Shown: positions 47,967-60,359 of the stretch, in pieces
Numbering within the stretch: the first letter of the stretch is position 1
Layout of the letters: each line of letters opens with the position of its first letter
Source of the DNA: Nissolia schottii
Taxonomy: Eukaryota > Streptophyta > Magnoliopsida > Fabales > Fabaceae
Length of the DNA stretch: 64,000 nt
NCBI GenBank assembly: GCA_003254905.1
Contig: QANU01073048.1
Location: 66,787 to 130,786, forward strand
Reading direction: 5' to 3'
The notes under the pieces: model-generated
The model's input: only the letters and a program-made list of their open reading frames with translations
Told to the model about the DNA's origin: nothing
Databases searched by the model: none
Program-made: the position numbers and the translations under genes

Positions 47967-48430
47967 GACTTAAATATATTTTAGTCCTAACAAGTTTATT
48001 TATGATATTTAACTTAAGTTGTTAATTTTAACTTTTATTTTATTTTATTTTAGTCTATGTCAATGGTAGGACTCTATAAATTTTAGTTTCTATTATTAAT
48101 GAATCTCTATTAACTACTAACAATGTAGTTAATGAGAAGTCACATAAGCAGTTTCATGTGAGCTAAATATGCTAGTCTGGCTCATAATTCAACCCAAACT
48201 CAATCCTCTAATCTGTTGTTTGACCCAATTTTAAGTGGTAATGGGTCATAATTTAGGGACAAATTCAAGTCAAATAGAATACTATGAACCATGTTATAAG
48301 CCATGTGAGTTTATTTTGCTCACATTGTACTGTTGACGTGAGATTCTGGTACTGATAGTCATATTAATAATTAATAGAGTTCTACTAATGGTAATTAAAA
48401 CTATGTAATTTTTTATATGTTCAAACTAAA
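47967..48430. mobile_element. MITE family M2, copy 2
   Basis: Left AAATATATTTTAGTCCTAAC is inverted to right TATATGTTCAAACTAAAACA. The internal sequence matches the copy at 39137-39560, as noted there. It lies directly beyond the MULE and so is part of the displaced upstream DNA of the SIS-like gene. Confidence 0.5.
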
Positions 48431-50141
48431 ACAAACCAATAATAATTTAAAAAATTTAAATCAAATCTTAGAAATTTGCCATCTCCAAAAATTTATAGCA
48501 GGAGATTTCCATATATTACAATAAGTTTTAAAGTAAACTCCTCTAAGATACTACACTTAACTCGGATATAAGTCAAAGATCTGTGATAATGATATGATTC
48601 ATAAATTCATACTGCAAGTTAAAGATTCATGTCAGTGAACATTCAATATGTATGTGCTATCAAAGTTACACTAGCATAAGCAACCATGTTCTTATGGATC
48701 TTTCAACACAGAACATTAGGATATTTTGTAATAATACAAAACATTTGGATTCATATATCCAATAAAATTAGGCTATTTTGTAATAATATTCTTTCATCTC
48801 ATATTATAAAATTGTAAAACACAAGAATATATTCTTATGACGGGTTTCAAGGCTTTTAATGGAAAATTTTAAAATAAAAGCCTTATTCCTTATTTTTATT
48901 TGTTTTTTTATATATAAAAAATTGAACATAGAAAAAAAAATGAAATATTTAAATTTTGGGCCGAAAACGAAGTTCATGCTAATCAAATACTTCTGTTTTT
49001 CACAAAGGTAAAAATTCATTGATCATGAACATGGCGAGCCCCTGAAACAAACTAGGCACCAAAAACAGAGGGGGTTTCCCAACGAATAGCATAAAGCAAA
49101 ACAATCGAACGTAGTTTATTAATAGAGAGAAGAGAAATTTATTTGGTAGTTTTTCACTTATGTCATGGGTAAATATCTTTTTCATTAGATTTTTTTTATT
49201 TTTGACAATTTTTAAAACTAAATTTATCAAATTTTGCATCGTTATGTTCTATTGATTTTGACAAATTTTTTATTAATTAAATGACTAAAAAAGTCAATTT
49301 ATAAGAAGTTTAAAGATTAACAGTTCATTTGTAATGAAAATTATTAATTTATCACATTAGATCGTATAACACATCAATGTCATATTAAATCGTAAAATGA
49401 TGACAAAATTTGATGAATTTAATTCTCAAAATTATCAAAAAAAATTAATAAAAGATGGTATTTACTCTATGTAACATGTGAGAATCCAACTATTTGTAAT
49501 CCGAATCTCTTAAATACGATACAAGGGTTAGGGACACAGACTAAGCTCAAGATTCTCGAGGAAATTGATTTTTTTTCTTTTTCATAAACTTCATTTACCC
49601 TTACTAACTTGATATCTCACATTTTGAGTGCAACCATGAGCATAAAAAATATTTCGTTCAGAGCAATCATCGTTCACTTTCTAAGATTAGTTGGTAGATT
49701 TATGTGAAAAAAATCAATTTTAATTTTGTCAAAATCACTTTTTAAATTAAAATATCATGCCAAAACTACTTTACTTTGAAATCAATTATTATAAAATCAT
49801 TATTTTTTTATCCAAAATTAATTTTGTAAAAGCAGAATCAAATACACTTGGTGACTAATCTTGACATAGCCATAGTCTAGAATTTCCAATGTCAAGCAGA
49901 ACATGTATATAGGACCTATTTTGAATTGAATGAACTTTGAAACGAATAGTATTTGGTAAGTGGAACTGCAAGAATAAAGAAACCTAACATGATCAGATAA
50001 ACTTTATTCCCGTAATAATATGATTAGATTGATGTATTACGGTTAATTGAGTCCATTTTAATTTGATGGTGCTAAAAAATGTTTTGCAAAAGGTCACATG
50101 CATTAACGGGTGATAAAAAGGACCAAAGTAGATGGAGGAAA

Positions 50142-50172
<31 letters not shown>

Positions 50173-50500
50173 TGCGGGCGTGGGGTTGTGGGAGAATTTT
50201 ATTTATGGTGAAAGCTATGGTACTAAAAGAATTCCCTTCGTCCTCTCATATTCCTTTTGCTTAAAAAAGAAAAAATATATTCCTTTTGGATAAATAGGCA
50301 TAACAAGAACATGCATATATCGGAGAATTTTAGGGAGCTATAGCTTCCAAAGCAAACTATGGTTACCTTTTTATTAAACAAAATGAAAAAAGAGCTCTCT
50401 CGAAGCTTTCATTTTGTCACATTTTGTGAATGGGTAAATTAAAAGGTTATTCTTATTTTGTCTAGTGGTAAGAGTACAGTGAGGTATAGTTTGAATCTAA
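48431..50500. other. Intergenic, no gene seen, with a (TATG)n microsatellite
   Basis: Microsatellite at 50143-50174 (TATG repeated eight times). The remaining open frames are short, AT-driven and unrecognised. Confidence 0.55.
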
Positions 50501-50506
50501 ACCATT

Positions 50507-50963
50507 TGTAACGACCCTATAAATCATTATCTACACGCAAGGGATTGATTCCCTTACGCAAGCCTCCTAGCATATTAATCATGAAAAACATGTAACTTTT
50601 ATAAATAAAGAGGAAACATTTTAAATAAAACTAAACGTCATGATATAATATAATAAAAATCCTTTTATAAGATAGGAAATATATATATAATTCAAAATAC
50701 GCTACACTCTGTTTGTAGTCCACTGTAGCACTCTGAAGACTGACATGAATATAAACTATCCTTAAAACTGAAATAACCGAAGAATACTTCATGACAACAT
50801 GAAGCTCACTAAGAGTCCAAAATACTGAGATCTACTGAATGAGCGGCGCGTCTTCGTTAACGGTATCTGAAAAAGGTTGATGAGGGGTGAGTCATCGCTT
50901 AGTGAATGACAAACTCCACGACGACATGAGACAGTTCATAACCATGGCATGCAAATGCAATAC

Positions 50964-51021
<58 letters not shown>

Positions 51022-51540
51022 ACAATCATGAAATCGTTAATAGAAGAAGAAGAAGAAGAAGAAGATAATCAAGTAGGGAGCTCTCTAGATAGACATTCTG
51101 AGCATTACGGTTTAGTTGTTCCTAAAATGTCCAGGCTTTACGGTTTTGCCTTAAATCTACGTGAACCCTATTCTACTTTACGATCGTACAAGGTATACTA
51201 GGGTTAATGTAGGTTGTCGCTGACTTACAATTTTATCCTAGATATCCTCCCATGAAAACGATTTTAAATACATCACATGATCATCATAACATAATCCTTA
51301 TACTGATATCATAACATGACTTAATATCTTTAAGTGTTTTATCTTGAAAAAATAAAGGTAGATTAAGATCTCATGCTTAAGGAGGTTCTAAGGTAAGAGA
51401 GGTGTGTCACAATGGATATCCTAAGTACCAAGTCTTGTTTTTAGCCAGAACCTTTCCTTGACATAAGTCTTCTCCCACCAGAATCATTTCTTAACTAAAC
51501 AATATGAATATCTATATCGCTTAATATTAATCATACGCAC

Positions 51541-51586
<46 letters not shown>

Positions 51587-52264
51587 GCAGTAAAATATGT
51601 GGTCCCATGTAGTTCTAAAAATAGTTTCATGATTTTCTAAAGATAGCTTCATAAATATCTATTTTATAAATAAAGATTTTCTAAATAAATAATCATGAGA
51701 AAGTATCTAATTAAATAAAAGAATAACTAACTTCATAAATAAAATAATAAATTTCACCTCATAGGATTTTATAAAACATGCATAAATAAAATAATGTTAA
51801 AATAAATAAAATAAATAAATAACTTTAAAAATAAATACATGATCTAAAATAGACCATGAAGAAAGTCACTAACCTGATTGTTCAACGCCAAGGAGCACTA
51901 AGCTGAGAGCTCCTGGCACACCATACGTGGCGGCACTGCTTCCCCATGAACGGAAGACGAGAGAAAGAAGAGAAATAAAAAATATAACTGGAGCGAAAAG
52001 TCTCACAAAAGTGTGACCTCTCAAGCTATGGGTGAATTCGCAAGTCTAAACACTTACAGGAAATCTCTATGTATGGGAGAAGAGGAGACCCCTTCTACAA
52101 CATTAATCAATGTAGGACTAAATTCCCGACGTGCTACAGCGCTCCCTGAGTGTTGCAGCACGCCCTAACACTGCGCCACTACAACGCGCTTGCCTTACTG
52201 TCGACCATCTTGCGAGAGATGTCTCCCACGTCTCACGCGAGACACCCTTTTTTTTGTTGTGACA
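50507..52264 (+). mobile_element. Solo LTR (1758 bp) with 5-bp target duplication
   Basis: It begins TGTAACGACCCTATAAATC and ends TTTGTTGTGACA (TG...CA), flanked by the direct repeat CCATT at 50502-50506 and 52265-52269. No internal retroviral-type coding region is present, as expected after LTR-LTR recombination. Inside are (TA)n at about 50966-51020 and 51547-51584 and a GAA run at 51042-51064. It shares layout with the partial LTR at 31411. Assignment to Ty3/gypsy is inferred. Confidence 0.85.
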
Positions 52265-52277
52265 CCATTCATGTGAG

Positions 52278-52754
52278 TAGAGGTGTACATCGATCGATTC
52301 GAGTCATATTTTTTTGGATGAATCCATCCAACCAACAAATTTGACGGTGGGTTGAACAAGTCGAGTTGTTATTAAATGGTGTGACCCGCCTCGAGTCAAT
52401 TCGTTGGACTCTCAGGCGAGTCGAGCAGATGAATGAGTGATCACGGTATTTTTTTAAAGAGTTTTTTTTGCCATTATTGGGGGTTGGGGATTTTTTTTTG
52501 CTTTTGGCAGTTTCTTTGGGCTTTGACTGATTTGGGTAAAGTTTCTTCTTCTTCTTTTTGTCAGGGATGGGAGACATTGGACTTGGTTGGGCAACATTTG
52601 GTAAAAATAAATAAAGGTCTTGGTTGGATAAGTGAGTTGATTCGGTTTCAGATCTAGTAGCCTGCCACTCAACTGATGAAGCATTGAGAGTGAGTTTCCA
52701 CCCAAAACCCAATCAGTTTCGAGTCGAGTGAGTTTAACAAGTTGGTTCACCTAA
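52278..52754. mobile_element. hAT-type MITE carrying unrecognised internal sequence
   Basis: Ends TAGAGGTGTACATCG and GGTTCACCTAA are imperfect inverted repeats. Inner words TCGAGTCATA, CCTCGAGTCAATTCG and GTTTCGAGTCGAGTGAG fit the same element type as 20886-21367. The middle (52440-52700) has longer open frames without known domains. It sits 9 bp from the solo LTR duplication. Confidence 0.45.
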
Positions 52755-53394
52755 TATATATTCCTACATGTGAGTTCCCTTAACTAGAGGCAATCATGTT
52801 TGAACATTTAAGATTTTATTAGGGGCATGACTCTCTCATCACCAAAATTTTCATACTCAAGATCACTAGATAAAGAGAATGAGTATCTGTCACTCTAACT
52901 AAATATTTATGCATGAACTATAATATAATATATAATCTATATTTATGTAAAAGAGAAATGTTATATTTTGGATTGCGAATGATCTATTGTACAAGAGTTC
53001 TCCCGAATAATGATAAAGGTTTTTAAACATCTTGTTAACAATTAAATAAAGGAAAAAATAAATGTAACTAATATCTTAAAACATTAACGAGTTATCAATT
53101 TTTTTATTTTATTTAATTGTTAAGAAGACATATATTTAAAATGATCTTTTAGAAAGATATATATTTAAATCATCTCTCCTCAAAACATTTTGTCCACGTA
53201 TAAAATAGGGGTTGGTTAACTTATAAGGACTAAGGATATACTAGTCATTCCGAGCTAAGTTAGAAAGTTAGTTTATTCTATTAATTTGCTATCCTCCAAC
53301 TTTAATAGATAATAATTATTTTCTGTTACTTTCGGTTTGAGAGTGTTAGCTCTATGTAGCCCTCTCATTGGAAGATATATACTTACAACTAATT
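52755..53394. other. Intergenic, no gene seen
   Basis: No recognised coding or repeat structure. Confidence 0.5.
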
Positions 53395-53830
53395 TCGCAT
53401 AAATTTATGTTTATGAGTTTGGTTTTGGAGGGAAAAGAAAGAGTTGGGAGAGAAAAATTTGTAAAGGTTATATTTTATTTATGAGTTTTAATTTTGTAAG
53501 GAAAAAGACATTTTAGATTTTTATCGCCCTTAAAATCTTTTAAAAACTCAATTTAATAGTTTTTAACATTGAAAGATTTTAATTAATTTTTAATTAAATA
53601 TACCATCTTATTTTTATTAAAACTTTTGAATACTAATTTTACCATTAAATTAAACACATTAATTATGTATTGTAAGCTCTTTGTTTCTTTTTTTTTTTTA
53701 ATTATACATAAACTCATAAACAAAAATAAGGTAAATCCTTTTAAATTTTCACATTCTATTACGTTTCCTTTCCTTCTCTATTAAATCTCTTTATGTCTTT
53801 TCTTTTCTTTGCATCTAAACTCGTGAACCT
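53395..53830. mobile_element. MITE family M1, copy 2
   Basis: Right end GCATCTAAACTCGTGAACCT matches the inverse of the M1 end GGTTCACGAGTTTAGATG at 29370. The left end is degraded (TTTATGAGTTTGGTTTTGG). About 435 bp, similar in length to copy 1. Confidence 0.55.
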
Positions 53831-54059
53831 AGCTTGACAAAAAATAATTAATTGTTGCTAAAGATAATTAATTAACAGAGTAAACTAACTTTTTAACTTA
53901 GCTTGGAATGACTAATCTACCCTTAGTCCTTATATAAGTGGCTTGGGGCACTAGCGGCGCCTTGCCAAACTGTCAGAGATGTCAGACATCAGATGACGTG
54001 GCAAGCAGATTCTTCTATCTTCTATTCTAATTGTCAACTTCTTCAACAACTTGCAAGAC

Positions 54060-54061
<2 letters not shown>

Positions 54062-54090
<29 letters not shown>
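54062..54090. repeat. (TA)n microsatellite next to the second gap
   Basis: 29-bp AT dinucleotide run shortly before the N run. Confidence 0.9.
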
Positions 54091-54092
<2 letters not shown>

Positions 54093-54132
54093 TGAAAGAT
54101 TGAAAACAAAATAATAACGATTGTGTTATCTG

Positions 54133-54628
54133 NNNNNNNNNNNNNNNNNNNNNNNNNNNNNNNNNNNNNNNNNNNNNNNNNNNNNNNNNNNNNNNNNNNN
54201 NNNNNNNNNNNNNNNNNNNNNNNNNNNNNNNNNNNNNNNNNNNNNNNNNNNNNNNNNNNNNNNNNNNNNNNNNNNNNNNNNNNNNNNNNNNNNNNNNNNN
54301 NNNNNNNNNNNNNNNNNNNNNNNNNNNNNNNNNNNNNNNNNNNNNNNNNNNNNNNNNNNNNNNNNNNNNNNNNNNNNNNNNNNNNNNNNNNNNNNNNNNN
54401 NNNNNNNNNNNNNNNNNNNNNNNNNNNNNNNNNNNNNNNNNNNNNNNNNNNNNNNNNNNNNNNNNNNNNNNNNNNNNNNNNNNNNNNNNNNNNNNNNNNN
54501 NNNNNNNNNNNNNNNNNNNNNNNNNNNNNNNNNNNNNNNNNNNNNNNNNNNNNNNNNNNNNNNNNNNNNNNNNNNNNNNNNNNNNNNNNNNNNNNNNNNN
54601 NNNNNNNNNNNNNNNNNNNNNNNNNNNN
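54133..54628. other. Assembly gap (496 N)
   Basis: Run of N followed by poly-T. Open frames crossing it are artefacts. Confidence 0.98.
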
Positions 54629-54794
54629 TTTTTTTTTAAATTGTATTTAAACACTATTTTATATAAAAAAGAAGTACTTTTCTTTCAAAGTCAATTCAAA
54701 GGGACCATTTTTTTGTACTTAATGTTACCTCGACGAATTGCGTACATCTAACAGAAAACATAGTGGCAAGCTATGGTTTAGCTAGTTAGGATGC

Positions 54795-55480
54795 CTCATT
54801 GGGGTGTGTGGTTTGTGGAATATTCTGCTTACATTCTCAAGAATATGGTCATAGGAATGTAACATTCTCATGGTTGGTTCAACGTTTTAAAAAACATTTT
54901 TAGGTAACTTGTATTTTGAGGAATGGAAATTGCCTTATTTTCATTCTCATCTCCTTCGTGAGATTGTTGGATTCTCATGAAATTGGAATGTTTTAACATA
55001 TGAAAAAACCAAATTGCCCCCAAACCTCGTACCATAGGTCAACACCATCTGTCAGTCGACAACCACCCACCGACGACGCACCACCACCAGCCAGTGATTG
55101 ACCACCATCGGTCTAGGATCGACCACCCTCAACTGGCAACTGACCACTACTGACCAGCAACTGACCACCACTGGTCATGATGGACCACTGCCCAGCCAGC
55201 GACAGACCACCGCTCGATGGTGCTAAGTTAATGTTGAACGATGACGCACTATTGCCAGATGATGACACACCACCGTCGGACACCGATGGACCACCGTCGG
55301 ACAGAAACAGACCACCATCGAACGGCCTCAGACCACCGTCTGGCCATTCCAGGTTAATGCCAAACAGCAACGGACCACCGCCTACATACATTGTTTTGTC
55401 ATGGGTATTTTTGTAAAAGTATATTGTAATTCTAGGAATGTTGCTAAGAATTCGATTTACAACCAAACACTTTCAAAACA
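54795..55480. mobile_element. MITE-like element enclosing a 21-bp minisatellite
   Basis: The left side GGGTGTGTGGTTTGTGGAAT faces GATTTACAACCAAACACTTT on the right, a loose inverted pair typical of Tourist-like or hAT MITEs. ACATTCTCATGG/ATTCTCATGAAATTGG and GGAATGTTGC words also recur. The minisatellite occupies about half of the interior. Boundaries are approximate. Confidence 0.4.
55040..55385. repeat. 21-bp minisatellite, core GACCACC
   Basis: ACCAC(C/T) cores start at about 55101, 55122, 55143, 55164, 55184, 55206, then 55269, 55290, 55311, 55332 and 55374. Steps are 21, or multiples of it, with only one-base slips. Because 21 is divisible by three, both strands show open frames: PPSDRN.PPSNG-like on plus and DGG every seven residues on minus (55113-55466). 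I treat these as by-products rather than a gene. Confidence 0.85.
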
Positions 55481-56068
55481 TATTCTTAGAAAAACTTTTC
55501 CCAAAAATAACATTACTGTGAATAGTATTCCTCAAAATAAAAAGGATTCTGCGAACTACATGTCCTCATTACTGACATTGCACAAAATGATTAAGGTGCC
55601 AAAAAAATAAGCGGCTTTGTATTGTGGAATATTCTAATATATTGTAAGATTAATGTCTAACTAAATTATATTACTAGAGATTTGTGAAAGGAAAGATGCC
55701 TCTCAGTAAACTGTAACGGACCTAGGTAAATAAATGCCCAAATTAAGAATTGGTCCAATTAGGGAGCCATTTTTATTATAAATAGGAAGAATAGGGGAAG
55801 TAGAAGGTATGGAAAATGTATTGGTCTAATCCTACCCTCTCTCTATTAGGATATCCTTCTCTCTAGTTTTCCATCACTATCCCATTTCATTGTAATTCAA
55901 ACACTCCAAATGCAGAAAATACCACTATTGTTCCTATCAATTCCATAATCCATTCCATTACAATTTCACCTCATTACATATAAATGTAAAGTATTGTGAT
56001 CAGTTGTCATAATATGTGATATTTATAGGTTTAACTTGAAAAATACTATTTAAAAGTGCTTCTCTAAA
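55481..56068. other. Intergenic, no gene seen
   Basis: AT-rich, no recognised domain or repeat. Confidence 0.5.
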
Positions 56069-56456
56069 GGTGTGTTTTGGTAAAGGAAAGAAATTAAGAG
56101 GGAATAAGATGAGAGGAACGAAAATGAGTGGATTTGTATTTTTTATAAGTATGCTGGGATGAAAGGAACATGGAAGGAAGGAAAATAGAAAAATAATGAT
56201 GTTAAATGACAATTTTATTTTTGAGTCAATACAAAAAGTTATTTCAACCACAAATTATTTGGGATAATATTAGAATTAGCAACAAAATTCATATTTCCTT
56301 CCATTTTCCACCCACTTGTGAGAGGAAAAAAATTTGGTGTGTCTCATGTGTCTTTTTGTACTATTCATTCTTTCCTTCCTCCTCTCTTTACATCTAAATA
56401 AGGGAAGTTAATTTTTTTCCTTCCAATTTCTTTCTTTAAAACACTACCTAAAAATA
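56069..56456. mobile_element. Tourist-like MITE with TAA-type target duplication
   Basis: Left GGTGTGTTTTGGTAAAGGAA and right TTCTTTCTTTAAAACACTACC are imperfect inverted repeats about 385 bp apart. Each is flanked by TAAA, fitting the TWA preference of PIF/Harbinger-type elements. The interior is purine-rich on the left and pyrimidine-rich on the right, so it can fold back. Confidence 0.55.
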
Positions 56457-57045
56457 CATTGTTCAATGTGTTAAGAATAAAATAGAATATCTTTAATTGA
56501 TCTAGTTATTATTTAATTTGATTATTTCTAATTCATGATGATTATCTTTATGTTCTAATTCTATTATTAGCTTATAAATAAACATTATCTCTTTGTAAAC
56601 CAATCACATCATGCAGCTAATACAATATTATATTTCTTGTTCTCAGGTTATTTTCTCTCATCTCTTTGCCTATTATTATCCCGCTCTCCCATGATGCTTA
56701 ATAGTTTAATTACTAATTATATTGCTCATATAATATATTTTTTTATAAATGAAAACTCATACGAATTTATAGGTGGAGCTTACTATTCGACTTTACTAAC
56801 ACTTCACAAATTTATTTAAACTTCTCATTTTGACAACCTTAAATATAATTTTTTTTATGATTTTCCTTTTAAACAAAATACTTTAAGACTACCAAAAAAA
56901 GATTCTCAAAAAGATGAAAAATTGTTTTTTTTTCAAGTTTATTTAATCAATTTAGATACACTTAAAAATGTATACTTTTATAACAAAATATTGGATGCTT
57001 TTTAGATCGACTTTAAAAAAATGCATTTTTTACATAAATTATTCT
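56457..57045. other. Intergenic, no gene seen
   Basis: No recognised coding or repeat structure. Confidence 0.5.
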
Positions 57046-57050
57046 ATTAT

Positions 57051-57305
57051 TGTTACGAAATAAAAGGGAAAGTAGTAGAGATAGAAGAGAGAAATAATAA
57101 ACAAGAAAGAGAGAGAGCTATATTCTATTGATAATTTTAATGGTGCGTCATACAATGAGCACACAAAGATCTATTTATAACCTAGGGGTAACAATACATA
57201 CGATCACATCAAATCTCTATAATATCAACATATATATTTATCTAATTAAATACTAACCGAATTAGAATATGGACATTCACATTAATAATATAATATTTTA
57301 TAACA
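57051..57305 (-). mobile_element. Ty1/copia-type LTR (255 bp), 3' LTR on the minus strand
   Basis: On the minus strand it starts TGTTATAAAATATT and ends TTTATTTCGTAACA, and contains a TTATAAATAGATC TATA-like promoter element. Immediately 5' of it is a polypurine tract, AAGGGGG (57306-57312), which marks a 3' LTR. The short length and the tract suggest Ty1/copia. Confidence 0.7.
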
Positions 57306-57900
57306 CCCCCTTGGATATCCAGCAGGGATATCCCACATTAAAACCTTACTAAGAAAAATCTATTCGGAAAAAATCTTAGTGAATGAAAAAGAGTACAACA
57401 TTCTCCTAGTGTGAGTTGTTTCGTTAAAAATCTTATCAAGAAAAGATCCAATGGGATAAAAACCTTAATTAAGGAAAAAGAGTACAACATTTTCCCCTCT
57501 TAGGATAATTATGAGTACCCATCTATAAGATAAAGTAGAAACTTTTATCGTCATAAGCTCATACACATAGTATTGTGGATTCTATAATAACGGTCACACA
57601 ACATCTATCCCCTTCGACTTTTGGCCATCAAGGAAAGAAGAGTGAAACAATCAAATAGATATCTGAAACCTACGACCACAGTGATACAAATAATAACTTT
57701 CTCTAAAATTCTTCATGATATTCGAACAAGTTGATTGATTACCCTTATTCAAAAACATTCACAACTCGTTTCATGTATTAAAATAATTTTTGTATGATTT
57801 AAAGAGGTAGCAGCTAAAGTTTGCTTTATTTTTTTTATATACATACAATAGAAAATAAAAAAAAGGCTAAGGCCTAAAGAAGATTAATCAGCATGATGTA
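57306..57900 (-). mobile_element. Remnant of the copia 3' internal region
   Basis: On the minus strand the 200 bp before the LTR contain GTTGTACTCTTTTTCCTTAA and GTTGTACTCTTTTTCATTCA with AAGGTTTT words, the 3' untranslated arrangement common in plant copia elements. No integrase or reverse transcriptase frame remains in the window. Confidence 0.55.
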
Positions 57901-58439
57901 ACAACCCATTGTTTTTCTAGGTGAAAAAAAAGAAGAAAGGGACGTCCGCCACAGTGGCACAACGGCAAAAGGCGTAGCTGTAGTGACACAAAAGTAAAGT
58001 TTTTATTATGACAATTTTATGATTTTATTATGGCAATTATTTTAATTAAGATCTATAGACTTAAGATACAACATATATACATTAAAGATAGTAAATATGC
58101 TAAAATATTAATCTATAAACTTCAACCAAATTATATTAACATTTATTAGAATACATTGTAATCAATAACATCTAATAAAAATTAAAAAAAAATTAAGCTT
58201 ACTTAAGGATAGTTCCAATAGTAAGTGTAATTGCCGCTCAAAAACAAATTATAAAAACACGTAGACTTTACAAAAAGTAGCTACATCAGTCAAGTCAATC
58301 ACAAACACATTATACAAATAAGATAATTTAAAAATCCAAAACGCCTAATCTTATTAATTAGATGAATCAATGTTTAGTCGAGGGACCAGGGACCAGAAAA
58401 TATGGAGGTGCCCCCAACCACAAATCAAAACAAAAAAAC

Positions 58440-58805
58440 GATAGCTTACTTGGCAATTTCGTCACCAACCATATTACAGAACCTCTTAGACAAAATTAAA
58501 ATCAATTGACACAAGCCAACAAGCGTAAGCAAAAATATCTTTAACAATTACTCCTAGCAAAGATGAGTCTCCATTTTCCTGTATGACTCTTGAAATGGCT
58601 TGGAGTCACTCTCCACCGCTAGGAGAAGAGCCTCTTTAATTGCCAAGAGCTCCCCTCTACAACTTTGTAAAGCTCTCGCTCCCTTCACTCTAGCTCCTGC
58701 CAGGAAACCACCCATCTCCTCGCAAGCATAATGAACATTCAACAAATCTTGACCCTGGTGGACCTGCTCTTTCCTCATGTCATGGAACACGACAAGATTA
58801 GTCAT
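58440..58805 (-). pseudogene. Retroelement RNase H-like remnant
   Basis: The minus-strand frame has MGGFLAGARVKGARALQS followed by CRGELLAIKEALLLAVES. It resembles the GxxLGA...A..AEALAL.EAL..A core of the plant LINE-type RNase H domain. The catalytic Asp motifs before and after are missing, and stops follow downstream. The call rests on one motif and is uncertain. Confidence 0.35.
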
Positions 58806-58879
58806 TGCTGCTATGCTACCGTTGACATGTCAGACACTCAAACCGTTTGAACACATTTCAACTAAAATTATTTTTAGTT

Positions 58880-60200
58880 TAGTATTATTATATCAGGTAC
58901 TTATAGATATAGGGGAAGTCACCTCGCCTCTACCCCCATTTAACAAGTAAGTATTAAAAATATTTATCCTCATTACCCACATAGAAAAAACTTTCCCATG
59001 TCCACTCCATCACGGGTATTACATGCGGGTATTTATGTGTACGTATAAAATTGTCCAGCCTAATGTCAACTAAAAAAAAATCAAATACTACCATATTCTT
59101 ATAATTTGGCCTAAACAAATTCAAATTAGTGTCAGCTTCACTCCTTACTCCCTTAAATATAGAGTCCAAGCTTATTATTCACATTTTCATCTATTAGTAC
59201 CACCATCGCTTGCATCTCTTCTAGTGCAATCTCACTGAGTACAAGTTATAATCTTAGCATTTGATTGTATTACCTATGGATTTGCATTCTCTTGTCATAT
59301 AACTTCAATCTTTGTGTAGTAGTATTCTTTCTTAATTACTAACATGATTTATCTTCTTTCATGCTTATTTTTATGGGCGAAATTTAAATGACAAGAAAAA
59401 AATGGCATTCCTTTGTATTTCATGTCAAGTGTTTAGTTAGATACACAACATATAAAATTTCATTGGCAGACAACATAGAAACATTTTTATTTTTTCTTTA
59501 TTTTAAATAGGTCTTTAAATAAGTTTTCAGTTCAAAATCATACTTTTAAATAGACGAAACTAAGCCTTTAGAAAAAAAACTTATGACAAATAATATGTTT
59601 AGCTTCAAGCCAAATAATTTAGAAACATGTGAGCCTGTCTAGCCTAGGATGACAACGGATATCCTTGGAGCCAGATACATATCCCCATTACCTATACTCA
59701 TTTAATGTTTTGCTACCCGTACATGTATTCGTACCCATCACGGGAATCCATTACTTATTATCTGTGGGATTTGGAATCCCTGCGGGTATTTGGCAAAAAG
59801 GTTTTAAAAAATCATAACTATCTATTATAATATGCCAGGATATTACTAGTCTATTACTTATACATCACAATTTAAATTAATTAAATACATAATAAAATTT
59901 CAATAATACTTTTCATAATGAGGGTTTATATATATATATATTGAAGTGAAGGAATAAGACTTCTAATTTTATATTTTTATATAATTGAAAATATTTCAAT
60001 AATGTTATGTATTAACGGGAATTTAACGAGTATCCATGAATCTAATACCTCAATCTCAGTCTCAATTCCATTAGCAAACCAGTACAAATATCCATCTTGT
60101 GGGTCTATCACATATAATATCCACAAATATATGTGTTTGCAATGTTTTTTTTTTTTTTCATCCATAGTCTAGCACTTTCTTACCCATTTTCACCCCCTAG
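58880..60200. repeat. Decayed hAT-type repeats with CGGGTA words
   Basis: ACGGGTATTACATGCGGGTA (from about 59012), ATCACGGGAATCC and TGCGGGTATTTGG (near 59760-59790), with CCCATTACC/CCCATTACCTATACT words in both orientations. Similar to 1080-1260. No ORF of interest. Confidence 0.35.
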
Positions 60201-60249
60201 ATGACATTATAAAAAATAATATGGGCTATTAACATTTAAGTGGTTTTGA

Positions 60250-60352
60250 TGGTAGTAAAATCTGAAAATATGGTTGGAAAAACAAAATTACAAATGTATG
60301 GTGGTAGTAAAATCTGAAAATATGGTTGGAGAAACAAAATTACAAATGTATG
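60250..60352 (+). repeat. 52-bp tandem duplication
   Basis: The unit starting TGGTAGTAAAATCTGAAAAT at 60250 repeats at 60302 with one or two differences. Non-coding. Confidence 0.85.
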
Positions 60353-60359
60353 AGCAGAA

